Shown here: piece by piece, positions 1 through 8,424 of the stretch
Numbering within the stretch: the first letter of the stretch is position 1
Layout: each line of letters starts with the position of its first letter
Assembly (NCBI RefSeq): GCF_024362525.1
Contig: NZ_CP101458.1
Location: forward strand, 1,612,001 to 1,676,000
Direction of reading: 5' to 3'
Source: Natrononativus amylolyticus
GTDB lineage: Archaea; Halobacteriota; Halobacteria; Halobacteriales; Natrialbaceae
Length of the DNA stretch: 64,000 bases
Notes under the pieces: model-generated
The model's database searches: none
Told to the model about the DNA's origin: nothing
What the model saw: only the letters and a program-made list of their open reading frames with translations
Translations under genes and position numbers: made by a program

Positions 1-152
1 TCGCGATCGGCTCTCGAGACACCGACTTCAAGCCCGTCCTCGAGTACGCCGGCGCGGCCGGCGTCGAAACCGTCGCGATCGCCCCCGGGGCCCACGGCCG
101 CTCCGACGCCCTCCGGAACGCCGCCGACGAGGCGATCACTCTCGGATCGTAG
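1..152 (+). CDS. NYN/LabA-like domain protein, C-terminal end (5' truncated by window)
   Basis: Only the last 49 codons are inside the window, reading in frame from base 3 to a TAG at 150-152. The peptide has an SRDTDF segment followed by an alternating hydrophobic strand and a GVETVAIAPG turn. This is how the last conserved part of NYN (DUF88/LabA-like, PIN-fold) domains looks, where the aspartates bind metal in a presumed RNA nuclease. The N-terminal half with the other acidic residues is outside the window, so activity cannot be judged. The assignment rests on this short piece only. Confidence 0.6.
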   Translation, partial: AIGSRDTDFKPVLEYAGAAGVETVAIAPGAHGRSDALRNAADEAITLGS

Positions 153-223
153 GACGACCGCGCCCGACTCGAAGAACCAGCCGAAGCGGTGACTTTTCCC
201 GACCGGCCCGCCGAATGGGTGGT

Positions 224-1069
224 ATGACCGACGTCGACACGCCGATCCTCGACAACCACCTCCACATCGACCCCGACAACGGCCGGGGGCTCGAGGCCGT
301 CCGGGATTTCGCGCGCGTGGGCGGGACGCACCTGCTGATCGTGAACAAACCCTCCTGGCACCTCGGCGTCGAGGCCGATCGGGGCGAGGACTTCCGGCCC
401 GTCTTCGAGCGCACCCTCGAGGTCGTCGCCGCCGCCTCGGCCGAACTCCCGGGGCGGGCCTGGCCCGTCCTCGGCGTCCACCCCGGCCTCGTCTCCCGGC
501 TGATCGACGACCGCGGGGTCTCGCCCGACGAGGCCCGAGAGATCATGCGAGGCGGGATCGACGTCGCAGCCGAGTACGTCCGATCGGGGGAGGCGCTCGC
601 GCTCAAGTCCGGCCGACCCCACTACGAGGTGAGCGATGCCGTCTGGGACGCCTCGAACGCGGTGATGCGCCGGGCGTTCGAGCACGGCGCCGACTGCGAC
701 TGTTCCGTCCAGCTCCACACCGAGGCGAGCGAGGACCTCACCGAACTCGCCGCGTGGGCCGAAGACGCCGGCCTCCCCGCTCACCGGGTCGTCAAACACT
801 ACGCCGGCGGGCGCCTCGCGGGGCCGACGCCGAGCGTGATGAGCGAGCGGGACCGCCTCGAGGTCGCGGCCGAAACGGGAGAGCCGTTTCTCATGGAGAC
901 CGACTTCGTCGACGATCCAGACCGGCCGGGCGCCGTCCTCGGACCCAAGACGGTTCCCCGCCGGGTCCGGTGGCTGCTCGAGGAGGGGTACGACGCGGCC
1001 GTCGAGAACGCACACGTCGAAACCCCCGCGCTCGTCTACGGGATCGACACCGACGGCACCCTCACGTAG
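224..1069 (+). CDS. TatD-related metal-dependent hydrolase (TIM barrel)
   Basis: The protein is 281 residues. It has an N-terminal HxH metal motif (H12, H14 in NHLHID), a GRPH segment in the middle, QLHTEA and VVKHYAGG histidine segments, and a late METDFVDD aspartate. This order is that of the archaeal TatD-like predicted hydrolases. The usual glutamate before the GRPH motif (GEIGRPH in relatives) reads as lysine (LKSGRPH). An ATG at 215 is in frame, but the one at 224 gives the usual haloarchaeal N-terminus and was chosen. Substrate unknown; DNase or phosphoesterase activity is inferred from the superfamily. It stands alone, with short spacers on both sides. Confidence 0.8.
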   Translation: MTDVDTPILDNHLHIDPDNGRGLEAVRDFARVGGTHLLIVNKPSWHLGVEADRGEDFRPVFERTLEVVAAASAELPGRAWPVLGVHPGLVSRLIDDRGVSPDEAREIMRGGIDVAAEYVRSGEALALKSGRPHYEVSDAVWDASNAVMRRAFEHGADCDCSVQLHTEASEDLTELAAWAEDAGLPAHRVVKHYAGGRLAGPTPSVMSERDRLEVAAETGEPFLMETDFVDDPDRPGAVLGPKTVPRRVRWLLEEGYDAAVENAHVETPALVYGIDTDGTLT

Positions 1070-1148
1070 CCGACGGCGGCGTCTTCCGGTTCGACGCACC
1101 GCGCACAGGTAGAGAAAGGCATTTCAAGCGGCCGGTATAGGTCTCTGT

Positions 1149-1727
1149 ATGAGCAATCCCCCCACCGAGTACTATTCGGCGGAACGCTGGCAGAACTGGA
1201 TCGACCGCATCAACGACGAGGAGATCGATCCGGAAGACGAGTCCTCCGCCCGCCTGCTGTTGAACCTCCAGGACGACACGGCGATCGCCGTCGCCAAGAT
1301 CGTCTCGGCCTACGACGAGGGGGAACTCGAGCAGGAGCAGGCGCTTTCGGAGATCGCCGACGTCCGCGAGATCGTCCTCGCGGACGTCGACATCGACGAC
1401 GAGGAGACGCGGATGCTCGTCGACGGCGTCCAGACGAGTCTCGTCTGCGTCTTCTTCGCCGCCGAGGAGTACGTCGCGGGCGGGCCGGCCGAGGAGGGGA
1501 GCGTCGACGACTATCTCGGCGCCGCCGCAAACGCCGAAGCCGAGGAGGACCTCGACGCCGCGCTGGGGTACGCCGCCCAGGCCGGCACGCGGATCATCGA
1601 CGGCGAGGAGCTCGACGTCTCGATCGCCGAGGAACTCGAGTACGGACTGGTCACCGAGTGGATCAACGGTCTCGACAGCCTCCAGAGCGCGATGAGTGAT
1701 CCCGAAGTCGTCGAGGAAGACGAGTAA
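1149..1727 (+). CDS. DUF2150 family haloarchaeal protein
   Basis: The protein is 192 residues, very acidic, mostly helical, with no membrane segment or signal peptide. It matches the haloarchaeal DUF2150 family by its start (PTEYYSAERWQNWI), by the region of two helical repeats around an acidic DIDDEET stretch, and by length. The family is widespread in Halobacteria but has no known function. It is probably transcribed from its own promoter: the spacer from the TatD-like gene is 79 bp and contains an AT-rich patch (AAAGGCATTTCAA) about 30-45 bp before the ATG. Confidence 0.8.
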   Translation: MSNPPTEYYSAERWQNWIDRINDEEIDPEDESSARLLLNLQDDTAIAVAKIVSAYDEGELEQEQALSEIADVREIVLADVDIDDEETRMLVDGVQTSLVCVFFAAEEYVAGGPAEEGSVDDYLGAAANAEAEEDLDAALGYAAQAGTRIIDGEELDVSIAEELEYGLVTEWINGLDSLQSAMSDPEVVEEDE

Positions 1728-1904
1728 CCGATCGTTTTCGCCGGCACCCACCGACAGCGCCAGTGAGAGCGCAAGCGCCGGCTATCGCGGGCCTCGGACT
1801 GTGGTCCTCCGTACCGGGCGCGGGCGCCGTTCTCGCTCGAGGGTTCGGCGATCGTCGAAATAGCGAACGACAGTCACTTGTAGCGTCGCCGGTACGTATC
1901 TCGT

Positions 1905-3242
1905 ATGACCGCAGTCGGTATCGACGCCGTCGAAATCTGGACCGGCAACCTCAAACTCGACCTTCCCGGAACCTTCGCTCCCCAGAAGGGCGAAGACCCC
2001 GAGAAGTACACGAAGGGACTGGGGCTGAACGCCTCGTCGTTCCCCGACAGCTACGAGGACATCGTCACGATGGCCGCCAACGCGGCCTACCGGCTGATGG
2101 ACCGGAAGGGGCTCGAGCCCGACGACATCGGCCGGATCGACGTCGCGACCGAGAGCGCCTTCGACAACTCGAAACCCGTCTCGACGTACGTCGCGGGCTG
2201 CCTCGAGGGAGTGTTCGACGGCGACTTCCACCACGCGAACAAGGGCGAGCGAAAGTTCGCCTGCATCGCGGGCACCCAAAGCCTGGACGACGCCTACAAC
2301 TGGATCCGCGCGGGACGCAACCGCGGCCGCGCGGCGCTCGTGATCGCGACGGACACCGCGCTGTACGCCCGCGACGATGCGGGCGAGGCGACTCAGGGCG
2401 CCGGCGCCGTCGCGATGCTCATTTCTGAGGACCCCTCGCTGGTCGAACTCTCGACCCACCAGGGCTACGGCAGCGCCGACGAGACCGACTTCCTCAAGCC
2501 CAACCAGCAGTTCCCGAGCGTCGACGGCAAGCGCTCGGTGCAGGTGTACCTCGCACGCATGCGCGAGGCGCTGATGGACTACGAATCCGTCGCCGGCGAC
2601 ATCCACCCCGACGACGTCCGGTTCGTGCCGTTTCACACGCCGTTCCCGGGGATGGTCCGCAAGGCCGGCCTGCTCGGCTACCGCTACCTCACGCGCGACA
2701 CCGCCATCGAGGAGGAACTCGCCGAGGAGATCGGTCGCCAGCCCCGGCTGGAAGCGTTCGACACCGAGGACGCCTACCACGACGCCGTCCGGGAGTACAC
2801 GGACGCGCTCAAGGGAACCGACCGATACCGCGAGTGGTACGCCGAGACGATCGACCCGACGCTGACGATCTCACGGGAGGTCGGCAACTGGTACACCGGC
2901 TCGGTTCACGTCGCCCGCGCCAGCGCGCTCAAACACGCCCTCGAGACCGGCGAGGACGCCACCGGCGAGACGCTGATGGTCGGCTCCTACGGCAGCGGCG
3001 CGCAGGCGGAGGTCCACACGGAGACCGTCCAGGCGGGCTGGACCGAGGAGATCGGGGCGCTGAACGTCGACGAACAGCTCGACTCCCGGTACGACCTCTC
3101 CTGGGCGGAGTACGAGGAGGTCCACGACGTCCACAACCACGAGATGGATGTCGAGGTCGAGGAGTTCACCGCTCCCGAATCGGAGTTCGTCTTCGACGGC
3201 TGGGGGCGGATGGGCGAACGGAAGTACCGGTTCGTCGAATAA
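1905..3242 (+). CDS. hmgB: hydroxymethylglutaryl-CoA synthase
   Basis: HMG-CoA synthase condenses acetyl-CoA with acetoacetyl-CoA to HMG-CoA, the second step of the mevalonate pathway that supplies the isoprenoid ethers of archaeal lipids. The 445-residue protein has the catalytic triad in family order: E83 in [10 protein letters not shown], nucleophilic C120 in FACIAGTQS, and H244 in PFHTPFPGM. Length is normal for the haloarchaeal enzyme. In other archaea this enzyme forms a complex with a thiolase and a DUF35 protein; here those two partners are adjacent to each other at 51,962-53,481, about 50 kb away. The gene is monocistronic by spacing (177 bp upstream, 169 bp downstream). Confidence 0.95.
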   Translation: MTAVGIDAVEIWTGNLKLDLPGTFAPQKGEDPEKYTKGLGLNASSFPDSYEDIVTMAANAAYRLMDRKGLEPDDIGRIDVATESAFDNSKPVSTYVAGCLEGVFDGDFHHANKGERKFACIAGTQSLDDAYNWIRAGRNRGRAALVIATDTALYARDDAGEATQGAGAVAMLISEDPSLVELSTHQGYGSADETDFLKPNQQFPSVDGKRSVQVYLARMREALMDYESVAGDIHPDDVRFVPFHTPFPGMVRKAGLLGYRYLTRDTAIEEELAEEIGRQPRLEAFDTEDAYHDAVREYTDALKGTDRYREWYAETIDPTLTISREVGNWYTGSVHVARASALKHALETGEDATGETLMVGSYGSGAQAEVHTETVQAGWTEEIGALNVDEQLDSRYDLSWAEYEEVHDVHNHEMDVEVEEFTAPESEFVFDGWGRMGERKYRFVE

Positions 3243-3411
3243 CCGCGATTCCGGGACTCCGTTCTGCGGGCCGTACCGGAGCAGCAAAGAGGTGCGTTCA
3301 TTACCCTTTGTTCGTAACTACCGACCACCGTGTTCCGGACCGACACTCCAGACGGCAGCCGGGGACAGCCGTCCGTCGCCGTCCGGGACCCTCTCTACCA
3401 CCACACTCATC

Positions 3412-4749
3412 ATGCACGGATCACACGCCACGGGGAGCCCGTACGCACCCCACACGGATGACGACACGACGGCGATGCTCGAGGCGATCGGGGTCGAGTC
3501 GGTCGACGACCTCTTCGACATCCCCGAGGAGGTGCGATTCGACGACGAGTTCGGCATCGACGCCCGCAGCGAACGGGAGACGCGCGAACTCGTCCGGTCG
3601 ATTCTCGGGCGCAACGACGATCTCACGGAACTGCTCGGCCGGGGCCACTACGGCTACTACGTTCCCTCGCTGGTCGACCACCTCGCCGACCGCTCGGAGT
3701 TTCTGACCTCCTACACCCAGTACCAGCCAGAGGTCTCCCAGGGCTTCCTCCAGGCGCTGTTCGAGTACCAGTCGCTGCTGGTCGAACTCACGGGTCTGGA
3801 GATCGCGAACTGCTCGATGTACGACGCCGCCACCGCGCTGGGCGAGGCCGCGACCCTGGCCGACCGCGCCCGCGAGACGAGCGGCCACCGCGTGCTCGTC
3901 CCCGACTTGCTTCTCAAGGGCCGGCGAAGCACCCTCGAGAACTACGTCGCCGGCACCGACCTCGCGGTCGAGACGTATCTGACCGACGACGCGACGGCCG
4001 ACCTCGAGGGGCTCGCGGAGCTGGTCGACGACGAGGTCGCGATGATCTACGCGGAGAATCCCACCGTCCGGGGGGCGATCGAGGAGCGACTGTCCGAGAT
4101 CGGCGACCTCGCGACCGATGCGTCGGCGCTGTTCGTCCTCGGCACCGACCCGGTCGCGCTCTCGTTGCTCCAGCGGCCGGCCGACGTCGGCGCTGACGTC
4201 GTCGTCGGCGATGCGAGCGTGCTCGGGCTGCCGACGAGCTACGGGATGGGACTCGGGCTGTTCGCCACCGACGAACGGTTCCTCAGACAGGTGCCGGGAC
4301 GGCTCGTCGGCATCAGCGAGGACGCGACAGACCGGCGGGCGTACACCCTGACCCTGCAGACGCGCGAACAGCACATCCGCCGGGAGCGAGCGACGAGCAA
4401 CATCTGTACGAACCAGGCGTGGGTCGCCCTCCGGACGGCGATGCACGCGGCCGTGCTCGGTCCCTCAGGGATGGTCGATCTCGCAAAGCGGGGCGTGACT
4501 CGAGCCGAAGGACTCACGGAGCGGATCGACGAGATCGACGGCGTCACGGCACCGGTCCACGACCGCCGGCACTTCCGGGAGTTCGTCGCCCGCGTCGACC
4601 GGCCCGCGCGGGCGGTAGCCGAGGACCTCGAGGATCGCGGTTTCGCGGTCCACGTCGTCGGTGAACACGAACTCCAGTGCTGCGTCGCGGGGGTCGACGA
4701 CGCGGCGCTCGACTCCTTCGTCGACGCCCTCGCGGAGGTGGCCCGATGA
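3412..4749 (+). CDS. gcvPA: glycine dehydrogenase (decarboxylating) subunit 1
   Basis: This is the N-terminal half of the split P-protein of the glycine cleavage system, which decarboxylates glycine with PLP and passes the aminomethyl group to the H-protein lipoyl arm. The start at 3412 ([15 protein letters not shown]) gives 445 residues, the usual size. The GHYGYYVPS and [12 protein letters not shown] motifs and the ATSNICTNQ segment are diagnostic of the subunit. The stop overlaps the gcvPB start by 4 bp (ATGA), so the two subunits are translationally coupled. The gcvT and gcvH genes that often precede this pair are not here; hmgB is upstream instead. Confidence 0.95.
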   Translation: MHGSHATGSPYAPHTDDDTTAMLEAIGVESVDDLFDIPEEVRFDDEFGIDARSERETRELVRSILGRNDDLTELLGRGHYGYYVPSLVDHLADRSEFLTSYTQYQPEVSQGFLQALFEYQSLLVELTGLEIANCSMYDAATALGEAATLADRARETSGHRVLVPDLLLKGRRSTLENYVAGTDLAVETYLTDDATADLEGLAELVDDEVAMIYAENPTVRGAIEERLSEIGDLATDASALFVLGTDPVALSLLQRPADVGADVVVGDASVLGLPTSYGMGLGLFATDERFLRQVPGRLVGISEDATDRRAYTLTLQTREQHIRRERATSNICTNQAWVALRTAMHAAVLGPSGMVDLAKRGVTRAEGLTERIDEIDGVTAPVHDRRHFREFVARVDRPARAVAEDLEDRGFAVHVVGEHELQCCVAGVDDAALDSFVDALAEVAR

Positions 4750-6218
4750 GCGACGACCGCACGCCGGGTGAAGGGGCGCCGGGCGGACAGTCCCGCTACG
4801 ACCAAGCGAGGTACGTTCGCGACGGCCAGTACGAGCCGTTGCTCTCGGAGAAGGACCTGACCCGCGTCGAGATCGACGACTCACCGCTGCCCGACGACCT
4901 CACCCGGGACGGCCTCGAGCTTCCCGAACTCTCCGAACCCGAACTCGCGCGCCACTACACCCGGCTCTCCCAGATGGTCTACGGCATCGACAGCGGTCCC
5001 TACCCCCTGGGCTCGTGTACGATGAAGTACAACCCGAAGTTCACGGAGGACGTGGCGGCACTGCCGACGGCCGCGGTCCACCCCGACCGCTCTGCGGCGT
5101 CGGTCCAGGGGACCCTCGAGGTACTCTACCGGCTCCAGGACTCCCTCGGTCGAATCGGCGGGATGGACGCCGTCACCCTCCAGCCGCCGGCGGGGGCGGC
5201 CGGGGAGTTCGTCGGCATCCGCGTCGCAGCGGCCTACCACGCGGACAACGGCGAAGACCACCGCGACGAGGTGATCGTCCCCGAGAGTGCCCACGGCACG
5301 AACTTCGCGACGGCCGCCCTGGGCGGCTACGACGTCGTCTCCCTGCCCAGCGACGAGGACGGTCGGGTCGACCTCGAGGCGCTCGAGGCCGCCCTGAGCG
5401 AGAACACGGCCGCGCTCATGCTCACCAACCCGAACACGCTCGGATTGTTCGAGCGCGACATCGCCGAAATCGCCGGGATGGTCCACGACGTCGGGGGCCT
5501 GCTCTACTACGACGGCGCGAACCTCAACGCCCTGCTCGGCCGGGCCCGACCGGGAGACATGGGCTTCGACGTGATGCACTACAACGTCCACAAGACGTTC
5601 GCGACGCCCCACGGCGGGGGCGGCCCCGGTGCGGGACCGGTCGGCGTCACCGAGGAACTCGCCCCCTTCCTCCCCTCGCCGCGGGTGCGCGAGCGGGAGG
5701 GCGAGAGCGGCTACGAACTGTTCGATCCCGAACAGTCGATCGGCCACGTCCACGGCTTCCAAGGCAACTGGCTCGTCCTGCTGAAGGCGTTCGCCTACAT
5801 CGCCCGGCTGGGTGACGAGGGACTCTGGGACGCCAGCGCGAAGGCCGTGCTCAACGCGAACTACCTCGCCAGCCAGATCGACTACGAGGTTCCCTACGGC
5901 CCGTTCCACCACGAGTTCGTCGCCAGCGCCGGCGACCAGGACGCCGCCGACGTCGCCAAGCGGATGCTCGACTACGGAGTCCACCCGCCGACGACGAAGT
6001 GGCCGGAGATCGTCCCCGAGGCGCTGATGACCGAGCCGACGGAAGTCGAGAGCAAGGAGACGCTGGACCAGCTCGCCGCGGCGTTCCGGGCGGTCGCCGG
6101 CGAGGACGACGACGCGCTCGAGTCCGCCCCCGAGCGAACCACCGCGCGACGGATCGACCAGACGAGCGCCGCGCGCAACCCGCGGCTCTCCTGGCAGGCG
6201 CTCGAGGACAGTGAGTGA
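4746..6218 (+). CDS. gcvPB: glycine dehydrogenase (decarboxylating) subunit 2
   Basis: This is the PLP-binding C-terminal half of the glycine decarboxylase P-protein, working as a complex with GcvPA. It has 490 residues. The PLP lysine is K283 in [27 protein letters not shown] and the GPFHHEFV region are also typical. The start at 4746 overlaps the gcvPA stop by 4 bp and removes a longer in-frame upstream extension lying inside gcvPA. The system feeds methylene-tetrahydrofolate to the FolD and GlyA reactions encoded at 42.8-45.1 kb. The 154 bp downstream, before the convergent zinc-finger gene, holds no gene. Confidence 0.95.
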   Translation: MSDDRTPGEGAPGGQSRYDQARYVRDGQYEPLLSEKDLTRVEIDDSPLPDDLTRDGLELPELSEPELARHYTRLSQMVYGIDSGPYPLGSCTMKYNPKFTEDVAALPTAAVHPDRSAASVQGTLEVLYRLQDSLGRIGGMDAVTLQPPAGAAGEFVGIRVAAAYHADNGEDHRDEVIVPESAHGTNFATAALGGYDVVSLPSDEDGRVDLEALEAALSENTAALMLTNPNTLGLFERDIAEIAGMVHDVGGLLYYDGANLNALLGRARPGDMGFDVMHYNVHKTFATPHGGGGPGAGPVGVTEELAPFLPSPRVREREGESGYELFDPEQSIGHVHGFQGNWLVLLKAFAYIARLGDEGLWDASAKAVLNANYLASQIDYEVPYGPFHHEFVASAGDQDAADVAKRMLDYGVHPPTTKWPEIVPEALMTEPTEVESKETLDQLAAAFRAVAGEDDDALESAPERTTARRIDQTSAARNPRLSWQALEDSE

Positions 6219-6372
6219 TAACGCGGGCGGTGTCGTTCGGTGGCGGTCGTCCAGACGGTACTCCGGCGGGCTCGCGACCCGCGAAACTGCGTATTCCGAG
6301 ATGGCGTTTATCGGGTGTCGTGTTCTCGAGTCGGTCGCCGTGAGTGGAGAGTGTGTGCGGTGAACTGACGGA

Positions 6373-6534
6373 CTAGGCCGCGCTCGAGTCGATGCCGTTG
6401 ATCGTGACGAAGCCGTAGTCGCAGTCGGGGCAGTGCCACTTCACTTTCTCGCCGAGGTGCAGGGTCGTGCTCGCGGCGCGATAGAACGTTTTGTCCCCGC
6501 AGTCGGGACACTCGTGATCGAGTTCCTGAGCCAT
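6373..6534 (-). CDS. small CxxC zinc-finger protein
   Basis: A 53-residue protein with two CPDC pairs (C9/C12 and C35/C38), the spacing of a treble-clef or zinc-ribbon module, with little else in the sequence. Small proteins of this type are abundant in haloarchaea and several affect growth or stress behaviour, but no specific role is known for this one. The ATG at 6532-6534 is chosen because the reading frame upstream has no motif and lies in the promoter region shared with the divergent pduO gene (156 bp apart). Confidence 0.75.
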   Translation of the reverse strand: MAQELDHECPDCGDKTFYRAASTTLHLGEKVKWHCPDCDYGFVTINGIDSSAA

Positions 6535-6690
6535 GTCTCCCGTTCGTGCGTCGAACGAGTTTAACGTACTGATTTGCCCGTTCGGGCCCCGGGTACGCTC
6601 GAAGGCGAACGCATACACTCCAGCGTGGTATACGAAATCGCCGAGCGACCCGACAGCGGAACTAAGTGCAGCGCCCCCCTCGCCTCTCAC

Positions 6691-7224
6691 ATGCCGATCT
6701 ACACCGGTCGGGGTGACGACGGTGATACCGACCTGCGCGATATGAGTCGCGTCTCGAAGGCCAGCCCGCGGATCGAGGCGTACGGAACCGTCGACGAACT
6801 GAACGCGCTCGTCGGAACGATTCGGCCGACCGGTTACGCGGACGTCGACGAACAGCTCGAAGCCGTCCAGAACCACCTGCACGTCGTACAGGCGGACTTC
6901 GCGAATCCGGAACCGGACGAGGACGATCCAGTCGTTCGCGCCAGCCACGTCGCGGAGGTCGAAGGCTGGATCGACGCCTACGACGAGGAACTCGAGCCGC
7001 TGCGGTCGTTCATCCTGCCGACCGGCAGCGAGTCGGGCGCGAAACTCCACCACGCGCGAGCTGTCTGCCGACGGGCCGAACGGCGGGCGGTCGCACTGGC
7101 GAGCGAGGAGTCGGTCAACGACCAGGCCGTCCAGTACCTCAACCGCCTCTCGGACGGGCTGTTTACGATCGCCCGCGTCGTCAACCAGCGCGACGGCGAG
7201 CCAGAAGCGGCCCCCTCGTACTGA
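6691..7224 (+). CDS. pduO: ATP:cob(I)alamin adenosyltransferase, PduO type
   Basis: The enzyme transfers the adenosyl group of ATP to cob(I)alamin to make adenosylcobalamin, the cofactor of, for example, methylmalonyl-CoA mutase and class II ribonucleotide reductase. The 177-residue protein has the N-terminal nucleotide-binding motif IYTGRGDDGDT, the RIEAYGTVDELNA helix and the CRRAERR motif near residue 130, all characteristic of PduO/MMAB proteins. The ATG at 6691 sets this N-terminal motif at residue 3, as in relatives. Not next to other cobalamin genes. Confidence 0.93.
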   Translation: MPIYTGRGDDGDTDLRDMSRVSKASPRIEAYGTVDELNALVGTIRPTGYADVDEQLEAVQNHLHVVQADFANPEPDEDDPVVRASHVAEVEGWIDAYDEELEPLRSFILPTGSESGAKLHHARAVCRRAERRAVALASEESVNDQAVQYLNRLSDGLFTIARVVNQRDGEPEAAPSY

Positions 7225-7287
7225 CCGGTCGGCGGTCGTGTCACGGAGGATAACAGTCACAGATGTAATTCTGTCCTCCACAAAAAG

Positions 7288-7296
7288 GCTTTATTC
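7288..7296 (+). promoter_or_regulatory. TATA-like box for the gene at 7323
   Basis: GCTTTATTC lies centred about 31 bp before the ATG at 7323, after an A-run (CAAAAAG). This is the archaeal TATA/BRE distance for an almost leaderless message. Seen by eye only. Confidence 0.5.
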
Positions 7297-7322
7297 GGTC
7301 ACGCCCTAGGTTTGCCTACCCC

Positions 7323-7580
7323 ATGAGCAAACACTTCGACGACGCCCAGTACTACCTGAAGCGAGCGAGCGAACACGCGAAGCTCGGCGTCAAAGAGACT
7401 CTCGAGCCGATCGAGGCGAAGCTCCGGGAGCTGACGGGGCGCGAAAAGGAACCCGAACCGGGCCGCGTCGAGTCGCTGATCGAGGAGGTCAAAGACGCCG
7501 AACGGAAAGCCGAGGGCGACGCGCGCGAAGCGCTCGGGAACGCTCGAGAGAAACTCGAGGAGTACCGCTCGAAGGAGTAG
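7323..7580 (+). CDS. small charged helical protein, haloarchaeal (DUF7553-like)
   Basis: An 85-residue protein rich in Lys and Glu, predicted to be a continuous amphipathic helix pair with a Pro-containing break near residue 45 (EKEPEPG). No membrane segment and no catalytic motif. Small haloarchaeal proteins beginning MSKHFDDAQYYLKRA are common, function unknown; the coil suggests a structural or binding role (inference). It has a good TATA-like box and an ordinary GC-rich codon pattern, so it belongs to the chromosome and not to the element that begins just downstream. Confidence 0.7.
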   Translation: MSKHFDDAQYYLKRASEHAKLGVKETLEPIEAKLRELTGREKEPEPGRVESLIEEVKDAERKAEGDAREALGNAREKLEEYRSKE

Positions 7581-7639
7581 CCCCGCGGCCCGCTTTTGAA
7601 AGGAAGTCTTAAGTTCGATGCACGGATACCAACGGGTGC

Positions 7640-7714
7640 GGGTTGGTGATCTAGTCCGGTTATGATACCTCCTTCACACGGAGGAAGTCGGCAGTTCAAA
7701 TCTGCCCCAACCCA
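7640..7714 (+). tRNA. tRNA-Val (anticodon CAC)
   Basis: The 75-nt sequence folds as a cloverleaf: acceptor GGGTTGG/CCAACCC (7640-7646, 7707-7713), anticodon stem CCTCC/GGAGG with loop TTCACAC giving anticodon CAC, T arm GGCAG-TTCAAAT-CTGCC, and discriminator A at 7714. CCA is not encoded. The 3' half, from the T arm on (7690-7714), is duplicated at 10,812-10,836, marking this gene as the insertion site of the element downstream. The tRNA itself is intact. Confidence 0.95.
7690..7714 (+). repeat. attachment site copy 1 (attL, inside tRNA-Val)
   Basis: This 25-bp stretch is the T arm, 3' acceptor strand and discriminator of the tRNA-Val gene. It is identical to 10,812-10,836; the match stops on both sides (7689 C against A, 7715 T against C). 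Since the tRNA stays complete, this is the side where the target gene was rebuilt. Confidence 0.88.
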
Positions 7715-8040
7715 TTCGCTCACTTCGTTCGCGAGAACCCACAGACGACGTAGGGATGTTTATAGGTAGATCCAGTATCGGTGAACTGGATTCCATCAAG
7801 TCCCTTGTCCGGGGTCGTCGCCGTTGTGCGATTGTACTAACGGAATCTGGAATGATAGTTCTATCGGTGATCTCGCACCAGCGGGAAGCGCGGACAAGCA
7901 GAGAAGTATGTCAGTCCTTATTTTCACAACATTTGGTTGTGGTAGCTCTGGTCAGTATAGGACATCTACTTACCAGTGGTTCCAAAGTCGATTTTTGAAC
8001 TTGCAAAACATTCATACCTACCGTCGGAATATTTGCAGCT

Positions 8041-8424
8041 ATGATTCGACGTCAGTTTATCTCTGCAATATCCATCCCAAGTGTTTTTCTTCTTTCTGGA
8101 TGCACAAGGTCCACCAACCAGCAGAGTCTTCCTGATGAAGGTGTCATTTGGATAGCTAACTCTACAGATACCGACCAGACAGTTGATGTACTCATCACAG
8201 ATGAAGTTGATAGCACTGTATTTTCAGAACAGTACGAATTATCACCAGATGATACTGGAGGTAATAGCGAAGTGGGAGATGTCGGAAGCACGTATCATGT
8301 GGAGGTGACCACAAACGACCACGAGGAAAAATTCGAATGGGAAATGGCTCGAAACAGAAGCATACTTAACATATACATTGAAGATTCTGAGGTGCGGTTT
8401 GAGCGTGATGCACCAGAGGGGTAA
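8041..8424 (+). CDS. Tat-type lipoprotein carried by the element
   Basis: A 127-residue protein starting MIRRQFISA, a twin-arginine motif, followed by a hydrophobic stretch and a lipobox ending at Cys21 (LLSGC). It should be exported folded and lipid-anchored on the outer face of the membrane. The mature part alternates hydrophobic residues as in a small beta-sandwich and ends with a LNIYIEDSEVRF strand, like many haloarchaeal lipoproteins of unknown function. Codons are AT-rich, unlike the flanking chromosome, so it travelled with the element. As the only other convincing gene there it is the likely cargo; a surface role such as superinfection exclusion would be a guess. Confidence 0.75.
   Translation: MIRRQFISAISIPSVFLLSGCTRSTNQQSLPDEGVIWIANSTDTDQTVDVLITDEVDSTVFSEQYELSPDDTGGNSEVGDVGSTYHVEVTTNDHEEKFEWEMARNRSILNIYIEDSEVRFERDAPEG

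Noticed and set aside
7756-8135. Two overlapping plus-strand frames (80 and 103 codons) between tRNA-Val and the lipoprotein gene
   Set aside because: Neither shows a domain or a believable start. The second runs into the lipoprotein gene in another frame.
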